From contig RMBW01000011.1 in assembly GCA_004009845.1 (NCBI GenBank), positions 186,001 to 250,000 of the forward strand: a stretch of 64,000 nt of DNA, given 5' to 3'. The first letter of the stretch is position 1. Each line of letters begins with the position of its first letter. This DNA is from Davidsoniella eucalypti. Taxonomy: Eukaryota > Ascomycota > Sordariomycetes > Microascales > Ceratocystidaceae. Below, in pieces: positions 34,677-46,946 of the stretch. Both the position numbers and the translations under genes were made by a program. Below the pieces are notes generated by a model, which did not search any database, was not told the origin of the DNA, and saw only the letters and a list, made by a program, of their open reading frames with translations.

Positions 34677-36696
34677 TTAGAAGACCCACGAGATGTACTT
34701 GGTGTAGATCAAGGACATGCCGGTGGGAGGGTTGGCAAGCTCGTCGGCCTCCTGCTTCAGAAGGAACTCCTCCTCCTCGCGATCGATGATGTCCTTACCA
34801 GTGTAGAAGTCGACCTCGTTGGAGGGGATGCTCTTGCTACCAGTCCAGTACTTGTGGCCGAAGTAAGCCAGGATGTAGACGGGGATACCAATGTAACCAG
34901 TGATGAAGGCAACCTTGTCAAAGCCGCCAATGAAGGCAGTGAAGTTCTTGGTGAGGGCGATCAGGCAGCAGAAGAAGAGGGCAGCGTACGAGCCCTTGAT
35001 GCCGTACGGAGCGACGTAGGGCATCTGATCATCAGTCAGACCCTGGACGCGGCGGGCCTTGACGAAAGCAATGTGGGTGATCAGGATGGAGATCCAGGTG
35101 AGCAGACCGAAGATGGTGACCAGGTTGACGAAGTAGGTGAAGATCTTCTTGGAGTCGTCGGCGCAGTTCATGAAGGCCAGGCAGCCGATCATAGCAGACA
35201 GACCCAGAGCGTAGATGGGAACACCAGACTTGTCGGTGCGCTTGAAGATGGCAGGGGCGTTGCCGTCAGAGGCCAGACCGTACAGGGTACGCGAAGCAAT
35301 GTACAGATCAGAGTTGGAGGCAGAGAAGACGAAGACCAGAATGCAGCCGTTGATGATGTCGGGCAGAATGTTGATACCGGCCAGCTTGATAGCGACGACG
35401 AAGGGAGAGGCAGCAGCCGAAGAAGAGTTCTTGTTGGCAAAGGCCAGGTCGGGCGAGTTGTAGGGAACCAGGCAGCCGATCAGGAGGACGGAGACGCAGT
35501 AGAAGATAACGATACGCCAGAAGGTGAGGCGGATAGCGCGAGGAATGGTGCGGCGGGGGTTCTGAGCCTCGCCGACAGTGACACCGACAAGCTCAGTACC
35601 CAGGTAGGCGAAGACGGCGTTGACCATGGTCGACCAGAAAGCAACGAAGCGGCCGGTGCTACCAGACATTCCAGAGAACTCGGCAAAAGCACCGGGATCT
35701 CTCCAGTAGCGGAAACCCTTGCGGTCGTGATCGGGGCCACCGCCGAGCATGAGGATGAAAGAGAGCAGAATGAGAGCGAGGATGACAATGACCTTGAAGG
35801 ACGACAGCCAGAACTCGAACTCGCCGAAGAATTTGATGCCGAAGTAGTTGATGAAGACGATGACAACAAGGAAGATGACAATGAAGACACCCGGGTTGAC
35901 CCGGTCACGGTCTATCCAGTACTGGATGACAAGAGAAGCGGCAGTAAGCTGGTTAGGCGTGACAATGATGTACCTAGAAACGGCATGGTTAGCTAATTTG
36001 GTCAAAGAATAGAAGTGGTGCCAGTGTAGTCGGGCATTTATGTGGCGTCGGAGAAAACAACAAAGCGGAATAGACAGAAAAGCGAGAAAAGAGAAGGCCT
36101 TTGCAGAAGGCTGTGTAACGACGGGAAGATAAGAGAAGAGAGAAGCAAGATTCAACAGAATTGTAGATCGAAGGTCGTCGGTAGTTGACGGCAACCTGCG
36201 ATCTTTCTTCCGAATAATGCTCTGTGCAACCCCAAGATAACCCTAGTCGTGCTTTTTCCGCGGCCAATCCTTCGGAGAGTTATGAAGAAAAAGAAAGAAG
36301 AAAAAAAACTTACTTGAACCAGTAGCACCAACCAAGAGTAAAACCAAGCGAAGGGTCAGCGAAGCGAGTAGCGTAACCAGTGAAACCAGCGGACATGGGC
36401 AGCCAGGCGGCCATTTCACCCAGACCGCACATGACGACGTAGACCAGGAAACCAACAGCAGAGTACGAGATGAAGATGGAGCCGGGACCGGCCTGGGCCA
36501 GCGACTTTCCGGTTCCGATAATCAGACCAGTGCCGATAGCACCACCGATGGCAATCATGGTGATGTGGCGGGCCTTGAGACCACGCTCCAGCTTGGTGTC
36601 CTCGCTAGTCTCGAGACCGCGGATCTGCTGCTGGGTCTTCTCGCCGGGCCCGAGGGAGGGCGAGTAGCCCGGGGAAGCGGGCTTGATGTCGGCCAT
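34677..36696 (-). CDS. amino-acid permease (fungal YAT/APC type)
   Basis: Plasma-membrane amino-acid/proton symporter of the family that includes GAP1 and PUT4. Exon 1 is 36696-36314 and exon 2 is 35973-34677. The 340-bp intron (GTAAGT ... TTCTAG) lies after ...LGWCYWFK and before YIIVTPNQLTAAS. The total is 559 residues. After a 45-residue cytosolic head, the first membrane segment carries the family motif HITMIAIGGAIGTGLIIGTG (residues 44-63), followed by GPGSIFISYSAVGFLVY. About 12 hydrophobic segments follow, with FSASNSDLYIASRTLYGLA in the middle. Third positions are strongly biased to C and G, marking high expression and leaving long open frames on the opposite strand. The substrate range is not readable from sequence. 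Confidence 0.95.
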
Positions 36697-38453
36697 TGTA
36701 GTAGATGCAGAACGAGATAGGGCTGCAGGGAGAAGGATGATGATCGTCACGATCTAGGAGCTTCTTCTTCTAAAGTGTTTGCTGGAAGAAGGAAAAAAAA
36801 AGAAGAAAGCAAGCCACTGTATTGGAGTGAAGAGAAGAGAATGGTGAGGCTGAAGATGGAAGAGAAGAATGTCTGAATACGAGACGATCAAGTGAGACCG
36901 GGAAGCAGCAGGTCTTTATAGCGGAATGCCAAGACCTGTCGTGTTGGGGAGATTTGTCTGTCTTCCTCACTCTTCGTCTCACTGGAAGCGGTGGATATGC
37001 TACGTTCAACGCTTTCTTCTCGGTCTGTTTGTGTATAGAAGCTAGAGCTGCTCCTCCCATGTCTTTTGCTCAGAAAGAAAAAGAAAAATGTATAGCCGAT
37101 CAACGTTATTAGCAAGCATCCCAAGTTCCGCTGGACCCCCCCCCCCCTGCTGTTGATGGTAACATGAGGGCTAATGGGATTATGAGGCGTGTGGAGAAAG
37201 AATTGGAGGGCATTTAACAGGTAGAAAGGGGGGGGCGTGCGATAAGAAATCAGCATCTGTGCTGTCTACGCTAACACAAGTCTTGGCACTGATAACTATA
37301 TTTCTTTTCTTCCCTTGCTTTCTTCTTTTTTTGCCCCAGTGCGATGAGAGGGTCTGAAAGCATTGATGTTTTGAGAGATAGGGCATCCCGCTAGCCCAGC
37401 CTAGAGTTGAGTCGCGACGGACTAAGATGGCTTCTAGTAGATTGAGGGTCCGGAGCCGGCATTTGCTAGGACGAGGCAGATATCCCTATGTATAGAGGGA
37501 GCATACGTAGTAGCATAGATGCTTTACAATAGTTGTTCTTGTCATTGCCTTGCAGAAAAGAAGAAAATATCGTCAAAGTAGACGTCCAAGATCACTTGAT
37601 AATAAGCTGACTTCACAGACATTGCGATTAGAGTTCACAGTCTCCAGATTGCAACAGTTTTCCGGGTCACCGTTGTACTTGAAAACCGCCGTATGTTTGT
37701 AGTATCGCCTCTGATAAGAAACTGCCACTCTGACTAGGGTTTCTTTCTATGGTGGTAGCGTGGCCGACTTATCGTAGATAGCACATTAGACCCAAGGCCT
37801 AAATCCTACCGTCTCTACACTAGACGGAGGAAAAGAAAAACACCGATATCTCGCCCCAGAGCTCTTCTCTAGAGTTCAACAAGCTCCCGGTATCGTCGTC
37901 TCGAGTCCTCCCCTGCCCTGACTGAAGCTTTCACAATCCTGCTGCCCAGCAATCAGCCAACTGTAGGCAAACCCTAGTGGTAGCCCGGGTGGGCTCACAT
38001 ATATTGGCAACTTATCTATCTTATCTATCACACGGTCGTTGTTCCTGTATCATGCACTTGTGGCTACTGGCGGTAGCTTATTTGTTCTGGAATCACCGTA
38101 GAAGCTTGCAGCCCTGAGCAGATGAAAAAAAAAGAGGGCTTCGATCAAGAACTTCCCCATATAGACTCGAAGGGAAGAGACATCGCGGCTCTTCCCTATC
38201 TGAGCTTTGGTGCTTAATCGTAGGAGAGAGGGTCAGCCTGACGTTTTCTATCCCGTGCACCGGTCTCAACGATGCTTAAGCAGAAGCTCAAGTCTCTATA
38301 CTGGAACCCCGCGTATCATGTATCATGTATCATGTATGTGTTTGCCTGCTCTTGCTAATCGGCAATTTCCTATATCCTCTATGTGTGTATTAAAGATAGA
38401 GTGCTGTACGGTATACACGGTGCACCTGGTACTGCTGATCCAGGGCGTGTATA
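36697..38453. other. permease upstream region
   Basis: No gene is supported. A run of 12 C at 37136-37147 stands out. Besides the proximal GATA sites, an overlapping pair of AGATAA sites on the minus strand lies at 38011-38028, and further TGATAA matches occur near 37597 and 37710. A short tandem ATGTATC repeat is at about 38318-38338. Confidence 0.45.
37239..37381. promoter_or_regulatory. GATA-factor sites upstream of the permease
   Basis: Three matches to HGATAR lie 540-690 bp before the permease start: CGATAA at 37239-37244, TGATAA at 37290-37295 and AGATAG at 37376-37381. AreA/Nit2-type GATA factors activate amino-acid permeases during nitrogen limitation. Matches this short also occur by chance. 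Confidence 0.4.
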
Positions 38454-38890
38454 ATGTTCAACTCTCGACGTCGATCTTTCTCAGTTTGGATTGGCCCTCT
38501 CTATACACAGCATGCTATAGCCCTATTGTGCTGGCAGTGGCATGAGGGTGGACAACTACAAGAACCACCACTACCCCAGCAGGGCGTTCAGCAGCTTGCC
38601 GGATTACAAAACGGCAGTGCAGGCGTCGATCAGCTTACACCGACTGCCGCGACAGTAGCCCAGCTAAAGAGAGCTGCGTTACAAAATATAGCGTCTGCTA
38701 TCAATCTATGTATAGTCGAGTTCCATCAGCGGAGCCACTACATCAGCACGGCGGAGAAGCAATGACTTCAGATATAGCCTACGCCGACTATAGTATAGAT
38801 AACGACTATTTGCACATACAATATCTGCTTCGATATGGAGTAGCCGTCAAAAGTCAGCAAGGGCAGGGGTCTGTTCTCTTCCCAGTCATC
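38454..38890 (+). pseudogene. possible frameshifted gene fragment
   Basis: One frame from 38454 reads a Gln/Pro/Ala-rich peptide (GGQLQEPPLPQQGVQQLAGL ... VAQLKRAALQNIASAIN). After about 38700 the better-looking peptide is in another frame (GEAMTSDIAYADYSIDNDYL ...). The base composition is higher in G and C than the surroundings. It may be the remnant of a regulatory protein or a short gene with an unseen intron. No family is recognised. Confidence 0.22.
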
Positions 38891-41800
38891 TCCTGTTTTC
38901 GCCCAGCATCGCATGTGGCTTTAATTTCTGCTTGCTGCAACTTGTGCCGCTTTCGGTTTTCTTCGGGGCCGCGCTTAGGATAGGAAACATGGAGACACGA
39001 GCAGGAAATGGGGCGAGGAAAAGAGCTCTGGAGTCTCGCGTCCCAAAATCTTGCGGAGAAGAAGCAATCTGTTAGTCATGAAAAACAGCCAGACAGCCTC
39101 TCCAACCAGTTGTTTGCCTTTGTTGAGCAATAAATGACAAGGACAAGTGAAGAACCGAAACATTTGGTCAGTGCATATGACGATGAGTTATGATGGTGAG
39201 AGCCGAGAGTCCACGGCCATTATAGCAATAGGCAAAATGCCAGCCCTTCTCCAACAGTAACAAGAGGACAGGACGCCAAAGACAACCTGGGAAAAAGAAA
39301 AGAAGAGGCTAGTGGCATGGATGACATGCATAATCTAGGCATAGTCGCCCTGCCAGTTCAATATATCCGTACCGTACGGCATCAAAGACTCAAGCGAGTC
39401 CAGACAACGGCAACGCATGTCTCTATCTCTATCTCGATTTTCTACAGCACCGGGTTTCTAAGAAAAACGATAAAAATAAAAATAAAAAAGGGCCCGGGCG
39501 ATGGATGTGGCGCCGTCTAGATAACAGAAAGCCACCGGATTTGCCGCCTCATCGTGACCAGCAACTACGCACGAGAACTTTGTCTGTGTTTCCGGGCGTG
39601 TGCTTGTTCCTATTTACCTGCTTTTGCTTACTTGTCAGGCCAATGAAACAGCCTACCTGCATACTGAGATATACATAGTACACAATAGCATGTATATCCA
39701 GTATGTAGCATATAGTATGTATACACCTACGAGGGTACCACGCTGGTCGGAGCACAGAAGATCGGCCAAGCATTGGAAGCAGCAGCGAATACGTGCCAAG
39801 ACGTTGAACGCAATGTGGATAGAGCCTGCACGATGGTGCCTCCACGGCGCCTCTCGATATCGAGCTGACAGCCAGTCGCCTTGGCACATCTTATCTATAT
39901 TGCTGCCGTTCCATTGGTATTCCGTATCGTGGGATTGGAGATCGAGGGAGACAATGGAGTCGGACGCCCGTGAGGCATATTCTGTATGCTGGAACACGGT
40001 GAGATGGACTAGTTGGCACTAGTTGCAATTGACACTAGTAGTAATTAATGAATACGACGGCTTGATAGAGAAAGGAAAGTAAACTTTAACCCGAAGATTC
40101 CCGATGGCTTGCTATGTTGTTCAACCTACAGGCTAATTTACTCGGGCCTTGTTTTCTCTGACATTTCTTGGTATACAAAACCAAAGGATAATATCGCCGC
40201 CCCGTCACCAAACTAAACACGCTTGTTTTGATGTTCTCCAACTACAGGAATACAGTTACGAGGACGCTATTGCATATACATATATACAAATTCCTAACTA
40301 ATCAGCATCACGTGAACCATTGCCTCTTTTTACTCTTTTTACTGGTGCACAATTAAGCAGCTGCCTAGTTTAGACATGAGGTAGACGCATTGCTTTTTTT
40401 ATTTTTGTTTCTGCGATTTCTTTTTTTCGCGGCTCAACTGATAAGAAACAGCGCAACTACCCTCTTTTTGCTGTGGTAGGTTCCGCTCTTTGTGGCAATG
40501 GCCGTTCTGCGAGGCAAGCACCGGAAAGCACCGGCCAATCAAAACCATGTACTTGCTTGTTAATTTAGTTGCTACATGCTTATCTGTATACACATGACAA
40601 TGACGGTTATCTACACCTCCGCTAACGCCTCCCAGTTTAATGCTCTTCATGGCTCAAGATTCCCTACAATCCTGCAAGCTGCGATTCTAGAAGCAAGATT
40701 CGCTGCTGGACAGGCTTGATCCCTGTTTTGGACTGCTTCTACTGTGTTTTTCTGCAAGTGACCCCCGTTACAAAAGTATCAACTTGTTCATATGAGAAGT
40801 GCCTCATCCAGATCTCGGTTCTCACTTGCCCTTAGTTTACACAAAAATACAGATACATACGTAGAGAGGCAGAAAATAGGGATGTTACCACGACAAACTA
40901 ACTGACAAGATAATCTCTCGTATTGCCAGAGCCCACCAGTTCGCACCGGGCAAGATATAATTTCAAAGACGGTGCTCCAAGCCCGTGCCGATCTTCGTTC
41001 TCACTACAACCATATACATCAGCAAGATATTGGGTGAACTCTCGCCAACTCCGATGTCAGTCAACCCGCCAACTTTCCACTTCCTCCTGCAGAGTAACGG
41101 GAAAGTGAAGCCGAATCCATTCCCACAATGCTAGTATCTGTCGTTCAGACGAATTCAACGGTGAACTAAATGGTCGGCCGCACTATACATATGCTTGCAG
41201 ATATACTGATATGTGTCCTCTAGTCGTCGACTGGCTATATCTTGTTTTGCTGTCGTCCGGCGAACTAAGACGTCGTCCTACAGAACAAAGCAAGGCCATG
41301 GCAAGGGTTGGCACGTCCACTGTACAGAGATAAGACCCCCCCTGCAGCTTTCGATAGTCATTAGCTACCAGTAATTGCTGTCATGACTACTGATAACACT
41401 AATAAATGCCCTGGGAATACGAGAGTATACGCAATGTGGGGAATCAACAAGTAAAAGAAGACTTGGCCCAGGCTTCTCAGAGTTACCGCAACGAGGAAAA
41501 TATTACTAATAAATCCAGACAGATGGGCGACCATGGGCTAATTTGTGTTTTTTTCTGATTCTTGTCTTGTGTGAACTGATGTCACCTCTCGATGCTTAGT
41601 TGCGTTATATATAGGGGACTGCATATTTTCTTTGTACATATAATTCTACTGTAACAATCCCATCCTACCACGTATATTTCGGGATATATATCGCAACTAG
41701 CAGTAGGAAGTTGTGCTCTATTCTTTGCAGGGTCTACCTGCGTACATACATATGTACCTACACGCTTTCTATTATAAGTATGTACTATGATCCAACCTAG

Positions 41801-44129
41801 CAGCACACACCCGGTTTTCGGAACCTACCAAGGCATCCGGCCGTATATTCTTCCTCTATCCTATGGTACTGTTTTCATCTCCCAAATTCCTCTCCCTTAT
41901 CATGCGGCCCCGAAGCGTGCCAAGAACGCACGAAATCAGGGCCACCGATATCTATCGCAAACCTTCTTAGTGTTCTTTAGGCCGGAAATGAGTACCCTTT
42001 CCTCTACATCTGCAGTGTCTGCGGCATCCGTTGGTCGTTCTTATCACTGGTTAGGGTTCTTCTCTTGCTAGTTCTTTGTCTTGTTCTCTCTTTGTCCTTT
42101 TATATCTGATGCCCTGATCCTCGCTCGACGCTAAGGATTTGGTCACCAACGCTAGTGCTGTCTTGGCATTAAAGATAACCGCGAGCCAGGTCTTGCTTGA
42201 CCTCGGTGATAAACAACACCTTTTGTCATGTAGTCGTGTCATGCCAAACCACTGTTTGTTTTCTATGGACTGACTCCGGCCCGGCAACTCTGACTCTGAT
42301 AAAGATTAGATATTACTCTCATAAGCCACTTTTACAGACTTCTGTTACCTTGGCCGCTTTTCTCGCACTATAATGCATGATTGCGCAAAGAGCAAGGCAC
42401 AGAAAGAAGAAGAAATAAAAATGTAGACTTCGTAACTAGTGCTTTTTTCTCCAAGCAAACCAGAGTATATAGTTTTCCGCGGGCAAAGCACTGACTACCG
42501 CTTTTTTTACCCATTGCCGTGATGAATGTTGTTGTGTCTAAACAGCGCTTCTATACGCAAGAATCTCCGGCAACGACGCTAGTAACACGCACTTCCGATC
42601 TTTCGAACAATGCACTTCGTACATGCTACTCGAGACAGACAAAGCTTCATGTTCCCTCCAGGTAAATATCTTCCCTGCTCATCTTTGTTTGTCTCAAATC
42701 ATCTTGGGGTACTCCCCAAGAAACAACGTGACCGCTTCCCGTTGCAACATGTCAACGTGCATCTGACAGTTCTCCTTCTTCCCTTTGTAGTCGGTTTGTA
42801 TCCTTTCTTCCTGATTTTCTGGCTGGCCCGCCCTCACCCGTCAGGCTGCAACTACAGATGTATATCACCGCCGTTCTCCCCAGACGTCTAGAAGGAAAAT
42901 CGAAAGATTCTAGAAGCCGGAAGGTGTGTGCATGAGCCATCTAAGGAGACGCCGTCATCCTCATCGTGGTAGGGCAGGATAAAGAGAGCGGCCTAAGAGA
43001 TATTGTACGTACTCCCCCTCACTATGTAGAGGGGAGTTAGCTTTTCCTCTTACTACTTTACCACTTTACCATGCCCTCTAGCGTCTCTCCAATGCCGCAA
43101 CCTCAAACAGCTAAATCCCCATATGTTCATAATCCTTCGTTGTAGTGTAGTTCATGATCTACAGCACTGTTATAGTCGCAACTACAAGAAAGAGATGTCG
43201 ATGATGATCATGATTTTATTTATAGTCTAGAGATTTATGTAGTAACACCTACATCTCCTTTTAAAGCCAAATAAATAGAAAAGAAACCCAAAATGTAAAT
43301 ACTAATAAAAACAAAGGAAAAGAAAAAGATGTGTGTGTATCCTGTTTCAAAAAATGTTGATGAACAAAAAGTAGTAATAATTTAATTTGGGTTACAGCGT
43401 GAGATAGTCTCATAGGGTTAGTCGAGACAGCACGTGATGTGGGTATATAGATAAGGGTTATTGGTACATACCACTCGACTTTCATTATATTGAAAGACAA
43501 AAACTTGGTATTGAAACTTATTTCAACTTATACTAAGCGTTATATTGCTAGCCTATTCACTTATAATCATAAAAAATATGAAATTGTGTACATGGGAGGA
43601 ACCATACTACTAAGCTGTAATATAGCAGATGATAATGGAAAAGAAAACATCGTATCATTTCAATAACTGCATAGATGATAGTGTACAAAGTGTGAGAGTG
43701 AAGATGACTAGCGGTAAAAAGGGTAGTAGAGGGAATGGAAAAGAAGACAATTTAAAAGGTATGACTTCGATACAATAATAGAACAAGAGTTTGTGGGATA
43801 ATACAGCTGCTAGTTTAGGAGAGATAAGTGATGAGAGTTCAGTTTGCGTGGAAGAAGAAGAGACTAACCCACAAACTATAGCCCATCACCTTCTATCACT
43901 ACTAGTGGTACAAGACACATGATAATGGAATGAGACCAGATTGTTCCAATCAAATAAAAGGACAATATAAACAAAAAACCGTGGACTAAGCAGACAAGAC
44001 CGTGTTGGCTATCCGGCTTGAACAACTTCGAGAAAATCGGCATTTAGGAGCCTCGAGCCAAAAATAAGATATGTGTCTAGCGTCAGAGCGCAAGTGTGTA
44101 TGTGGTTATGTGTCTAATATTTACAATGT
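38891..44129. other. gene-empty 5.2-kb stretch
   Basis: I find no supportable gene. At 42610-42891 a short ORF with a hydrophobic segment has a possible internal intron (GTAAAT ... TTTGTAG) but no family. TCACGTGA lies at 40308-40315 and CACGTGA at 43431-43437. AT content is high throughout. Confidence 0.45.
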
Positions 44130-44985
44130 TTATTTGGCATCGGGGTGAGCCAGAATATACTCGACGGCCTTGTCAACTGTATTGGGGATAGATACCATGT
44201 TAGTGATAATTCCCTAAATATCATGAAGGCAAAACGAGCCATTGTCTGAAAGGAGGATAAGGTAGAGGTATAGGGAACGTACCGGAGTGGATAGTGTCGG
44301 CCTCCTTGTCGGGGATCTCAATGCTGAACTCCTGCTTGAAATTAGTATATGATACAAGGAAACTTTCGATATGTTAGAAATCAGTGGCCTACCTCCTCGA
44401 TGGCCATGACAACCTCAACGGTATCTAAACTGTCCAGACCCAGGTCGTTGGCGAAGTGAGCGTTAACTTTGATCTATAACACCAACTATATATTAGTATT
44501 TCAAGTCGTCGGGAGCGGAGAGACAGCGGCGGGTCGGCCGGTCTAGTAAAAACGAAGATAATGATAGAACTCTGTGGTAACTCAATATGGACCGAGACGT
44601 ACGTGATCAGGGTCGGAGACCTATAATTGAAAACAATGTTAGTCTTATATCATCACAAGTCAAGCCAGGATAGCTTCACGGAAGCTAAACATCGAGGTGC
44701 ATAGCCTAGTGTAATGCCACTAAGTATGCAAAACCTCCTCTTTATCTCCATCCCGCCTCGAAGGAATCTCACCTTGTCGAAGCCCTGCAGCAGGGACATG
44801 ATGCGGCCCTGAACTTCTTCCTGAGACAGACCGGGAGCGGCAGAGTAGGCGCGAATAGCAGCGACTCTCAAGGCAGTGGCGCGGGGAGCGGCAATCACGG
44901 CCGGACGGACTAGGGCCATGCGGGGAGCAGCGGCAGCAGTGCGCACAGAGACGCGGGCGGCGTTAACGATGGCAGCACGAAACAT
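44130..44985 (-). CDS. ACP1: mitochondrial acyl carrier protein (ACP1/NDUFAB1)
   Basis: Carrier for mitochondrial type II fatty-acid synthesis, leading to lipoate, and also a subunit of complex I and partner of LYR proteins. Five exons are proposed: 44985-44773, 44620-44603, 44473-44393, 44331-44283 and 44176-44130. They give 135 residues. Exon 2 is an 18-base microexon (VSDPDH). All donors are GTxxG-like and all acceptors end in AG. Residues 1-48 form an Arg/Ala-rich mitochondrial presequence (MFRAAIVNAARVSVRTAAAA ...). The phosphopantetheine site is Ser92 in LGLDSLDTVE. The end reads EFSIEIPDKEADTIHSVDKA then VEYILAHPDAK. Downstream on the same strand of the NDUFS8 gene. A TCACGTGA element and a CCAAT box lie about 460-500 bp upstream. 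Confidence 0.95.
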
Positions 44986-46050
44986 GGTGGGCGGTATTAT
45001 ATAGCTCGAAAAGAACAAAGGTAAACGAAAGATCGGAAGAGGGAGGACCGGAGTTCGAGGAAAAATAGAATCCGAAGTAATTGGCGGCTGGGGAGACGGG
45101 TTTAGTTAGCTGGTTGTTGTTTTCATATCGTATATCGTTACATATATTTTTTTTTCTCTGGGTCCCCGGCCTCGATAGAACAAGTATCGCTGCCAATTGG
45201 CAAGGCTCTAAATAGCGCTAAACCCTAGAGACTATTGGGGAAAAAAAATTAATGTGGAAAATATTGGCTACTTACAAACAAAAAGCTGGGCTAAGAGAGG
45301 GAATTGGCAAAGGTGCTGAAAAGGTAATGTCAAGGTCTCTTTTTTATTCGACTTCTTATTTTCAATTGAGTTGACGATAAAAAAGTATTCTCTGGAACAC
45401 CACTTTAAGCTGCATTGTGCATTTGCTCACAAAAATGAAGCACCTTTCATTGGCGCAGCGAAAAACTGGATGGTCACGTGAGTGTGCTTTGTCAGCCATT
45501 TTCTAGTGATAAGAACGACATGTCCTAGATACATATTTTGCCTTTCAATGGTTTACAATGAGGACCGAATTGATGAATTCGGAAGGATTAAAATAAAAAT
45601 AAAACCCGAAGCAGGGATACAAACGTAGAAAAAATCGAGATTGTTACGATACAAGCTCTATACGCAGCAGAAACAGAGAGGAGAGAGCTGCAATATAGAC
45701 TTGTTACTAGCTGGGTTAGTTCGTCCTACTTGACAAAAGGTTTGATATCAATAGTTCTATGGAGTTAAATTAGAAGACTGAGGAGCTACCTGGTTTATTG
45801 TACACATATGAATCTTGCTCTGTTGTATTTACATACTATTACTAGCATTCATGAAACTAACTACATATCATCTTCGTACTGATGCAATAGTTCCCACATA
45901 CGCTGCGTCTGTTGATCTTGCTTGCCTGCTGTAATGTTATGATTTAGTGATATCAAAAGGATCAATGTCCATTCGAACCACTCTGTTTCTGTAAAAAAAT
46001 ATAAAAATATATAAAGCCGGGGGGTCCACGAAGAACCACCCCGTTCCGTT
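44986..46050. promoter_or_regulatory. ACP1 promoter region
   Basis: No gene is seen here. On the minus strand, TCACGTGA (45481-45474) is followed 20 or so bases later by a CCAAT box (45452-45448), about 460 bp before the ACP1 start. CCAAT binds the HAP complex, a regulator of respiratory genes. The NDUFS8 3' end lies at the far side. Confidence 0.5.
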
Positions 46051-46791
46051 TTAACGGTAGGGCGCATCGGCACGAATGGCTGCTGCCAGCTCGGGTTCCC
46101 ATTTGTCACCATTGCTAAGAAGCTTTTCCTTGTTGTAGAGTAGTTCTTCGCGAGTTTCCGTCGCATATTCCGCGTTAGGGCTTTCTACAATAGCATCGAC
46201 AGGGCACGATTCTTGGCAGAAGCCACAGAAGATACATTTGGTCATGTCGATATCATAGCGCGTTGTACGGCGGGAGCCGTCGGCTCGTTCCTCAGCCTCG
46301 ATGGTAATGGCTTGCGCGGGGCAAGCAGCTTCGCATAACTTGCAGGCAATGCAGCGCTCTTCGCCCGTCGGGTAGCGTCGCAGGGCGTGCTCACCACGGA
46401 AGCGAGGAGAGATGGGACCCTTTTCAAAAGGATAATAAATGGTGTATCTAGACGATTGGTATTAATGTCACTACTATCTTTCCAAAAACAAGATCTATTT
46501 TTTAGCAGAAAGACTATTTACTTACGGTGGACGGAAGAACTGTTCTAGAGCAACGTACATGCCGCGAGCCATTTCTGTCAAGAGGAAGAACCTTCCGAGC
46601 TTGTCCAGAGACGACTCAGGGTCTTGATCCCAGGTAATCTTGGGCTGGACACGGAAGCGAGACGGCGGCATGTTTGAAGGCGTAGCGTAGGTGCGGCATC
46701 CGGCTAGCACGACGCCACGGACGGCCATGACCTGTTGAGTAGCGGCCAAGCCTGAAGCGGCAGCGCGGACAGCGATTTGTCTAGGCATCAT
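46051..46791 (-). CDS. NDUFS8: complex I 23-kDa subunit (NDUFS8/TYKY)
   Basis: Core iron-sulfur subunit of NADH:ubiquinone oxidoreductase, carrying clusters N6a and N6b next to the quinone site. Exon 1 is 46791-46526 and exon 2 is 46447-46051 (donor GTAAGT, acceptor CTAG); the total is 220 residues. An Arg/Ala-rich presequence of about 35 residues is followed by the matrix domain. Eight cysteines are in two motifs, CIACKLCEAACP (C121, 124, 127, 131) and CIFCGFCQESCP (C160, 163, 166, 170). Length and layout match the family. Two ATGs are adjacent at the start; the upstream one was chosen. Its presence shows this fungus keeps a classical complex I, unlike baker's yeast. Confidence 0.97.
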
Positions 46792-46820
46792 TGACGGAGA
46801 TGGACAACAAGAGGGAGAAT

Positions 46821-46856
46821 ATAAACAATATTATAAACAATATTATAAACAATAAC
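46821..46856. repeat. three tandem 12-bp units upstream of NDUFS8
   Basis: ATAAACAATATT is repeated at 46821 and 46833, and the copy at 46845 ends in AC. It lies 30-65 bases before the NDUFS8 start codon, so probably in its 5' UTR or core promoter. Confidence 0.85.
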
Positions 46857-46946
46857 CTGATCCAGGAATTCTTGCTGGGCCAATGGGTACTAGACTAAGT
46901 CCAGTCTAGCTAGCCTTTTGAATGTGTGAGGGGCTTCTATGATGGG

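Noticed and set aside
34854..35996. 380-codon ORF opposite the permease
   Set aside because: It is the mirror of a strongly biased coding exon. Its product is a run of Asp, Glu, Gly and Val with no domain.
42610..42891. Short ORF with one hydrophobic segment and a possible intron
   Set aside because: No homologue is known to me and composition is ordinary. The splice-like words may be chance.
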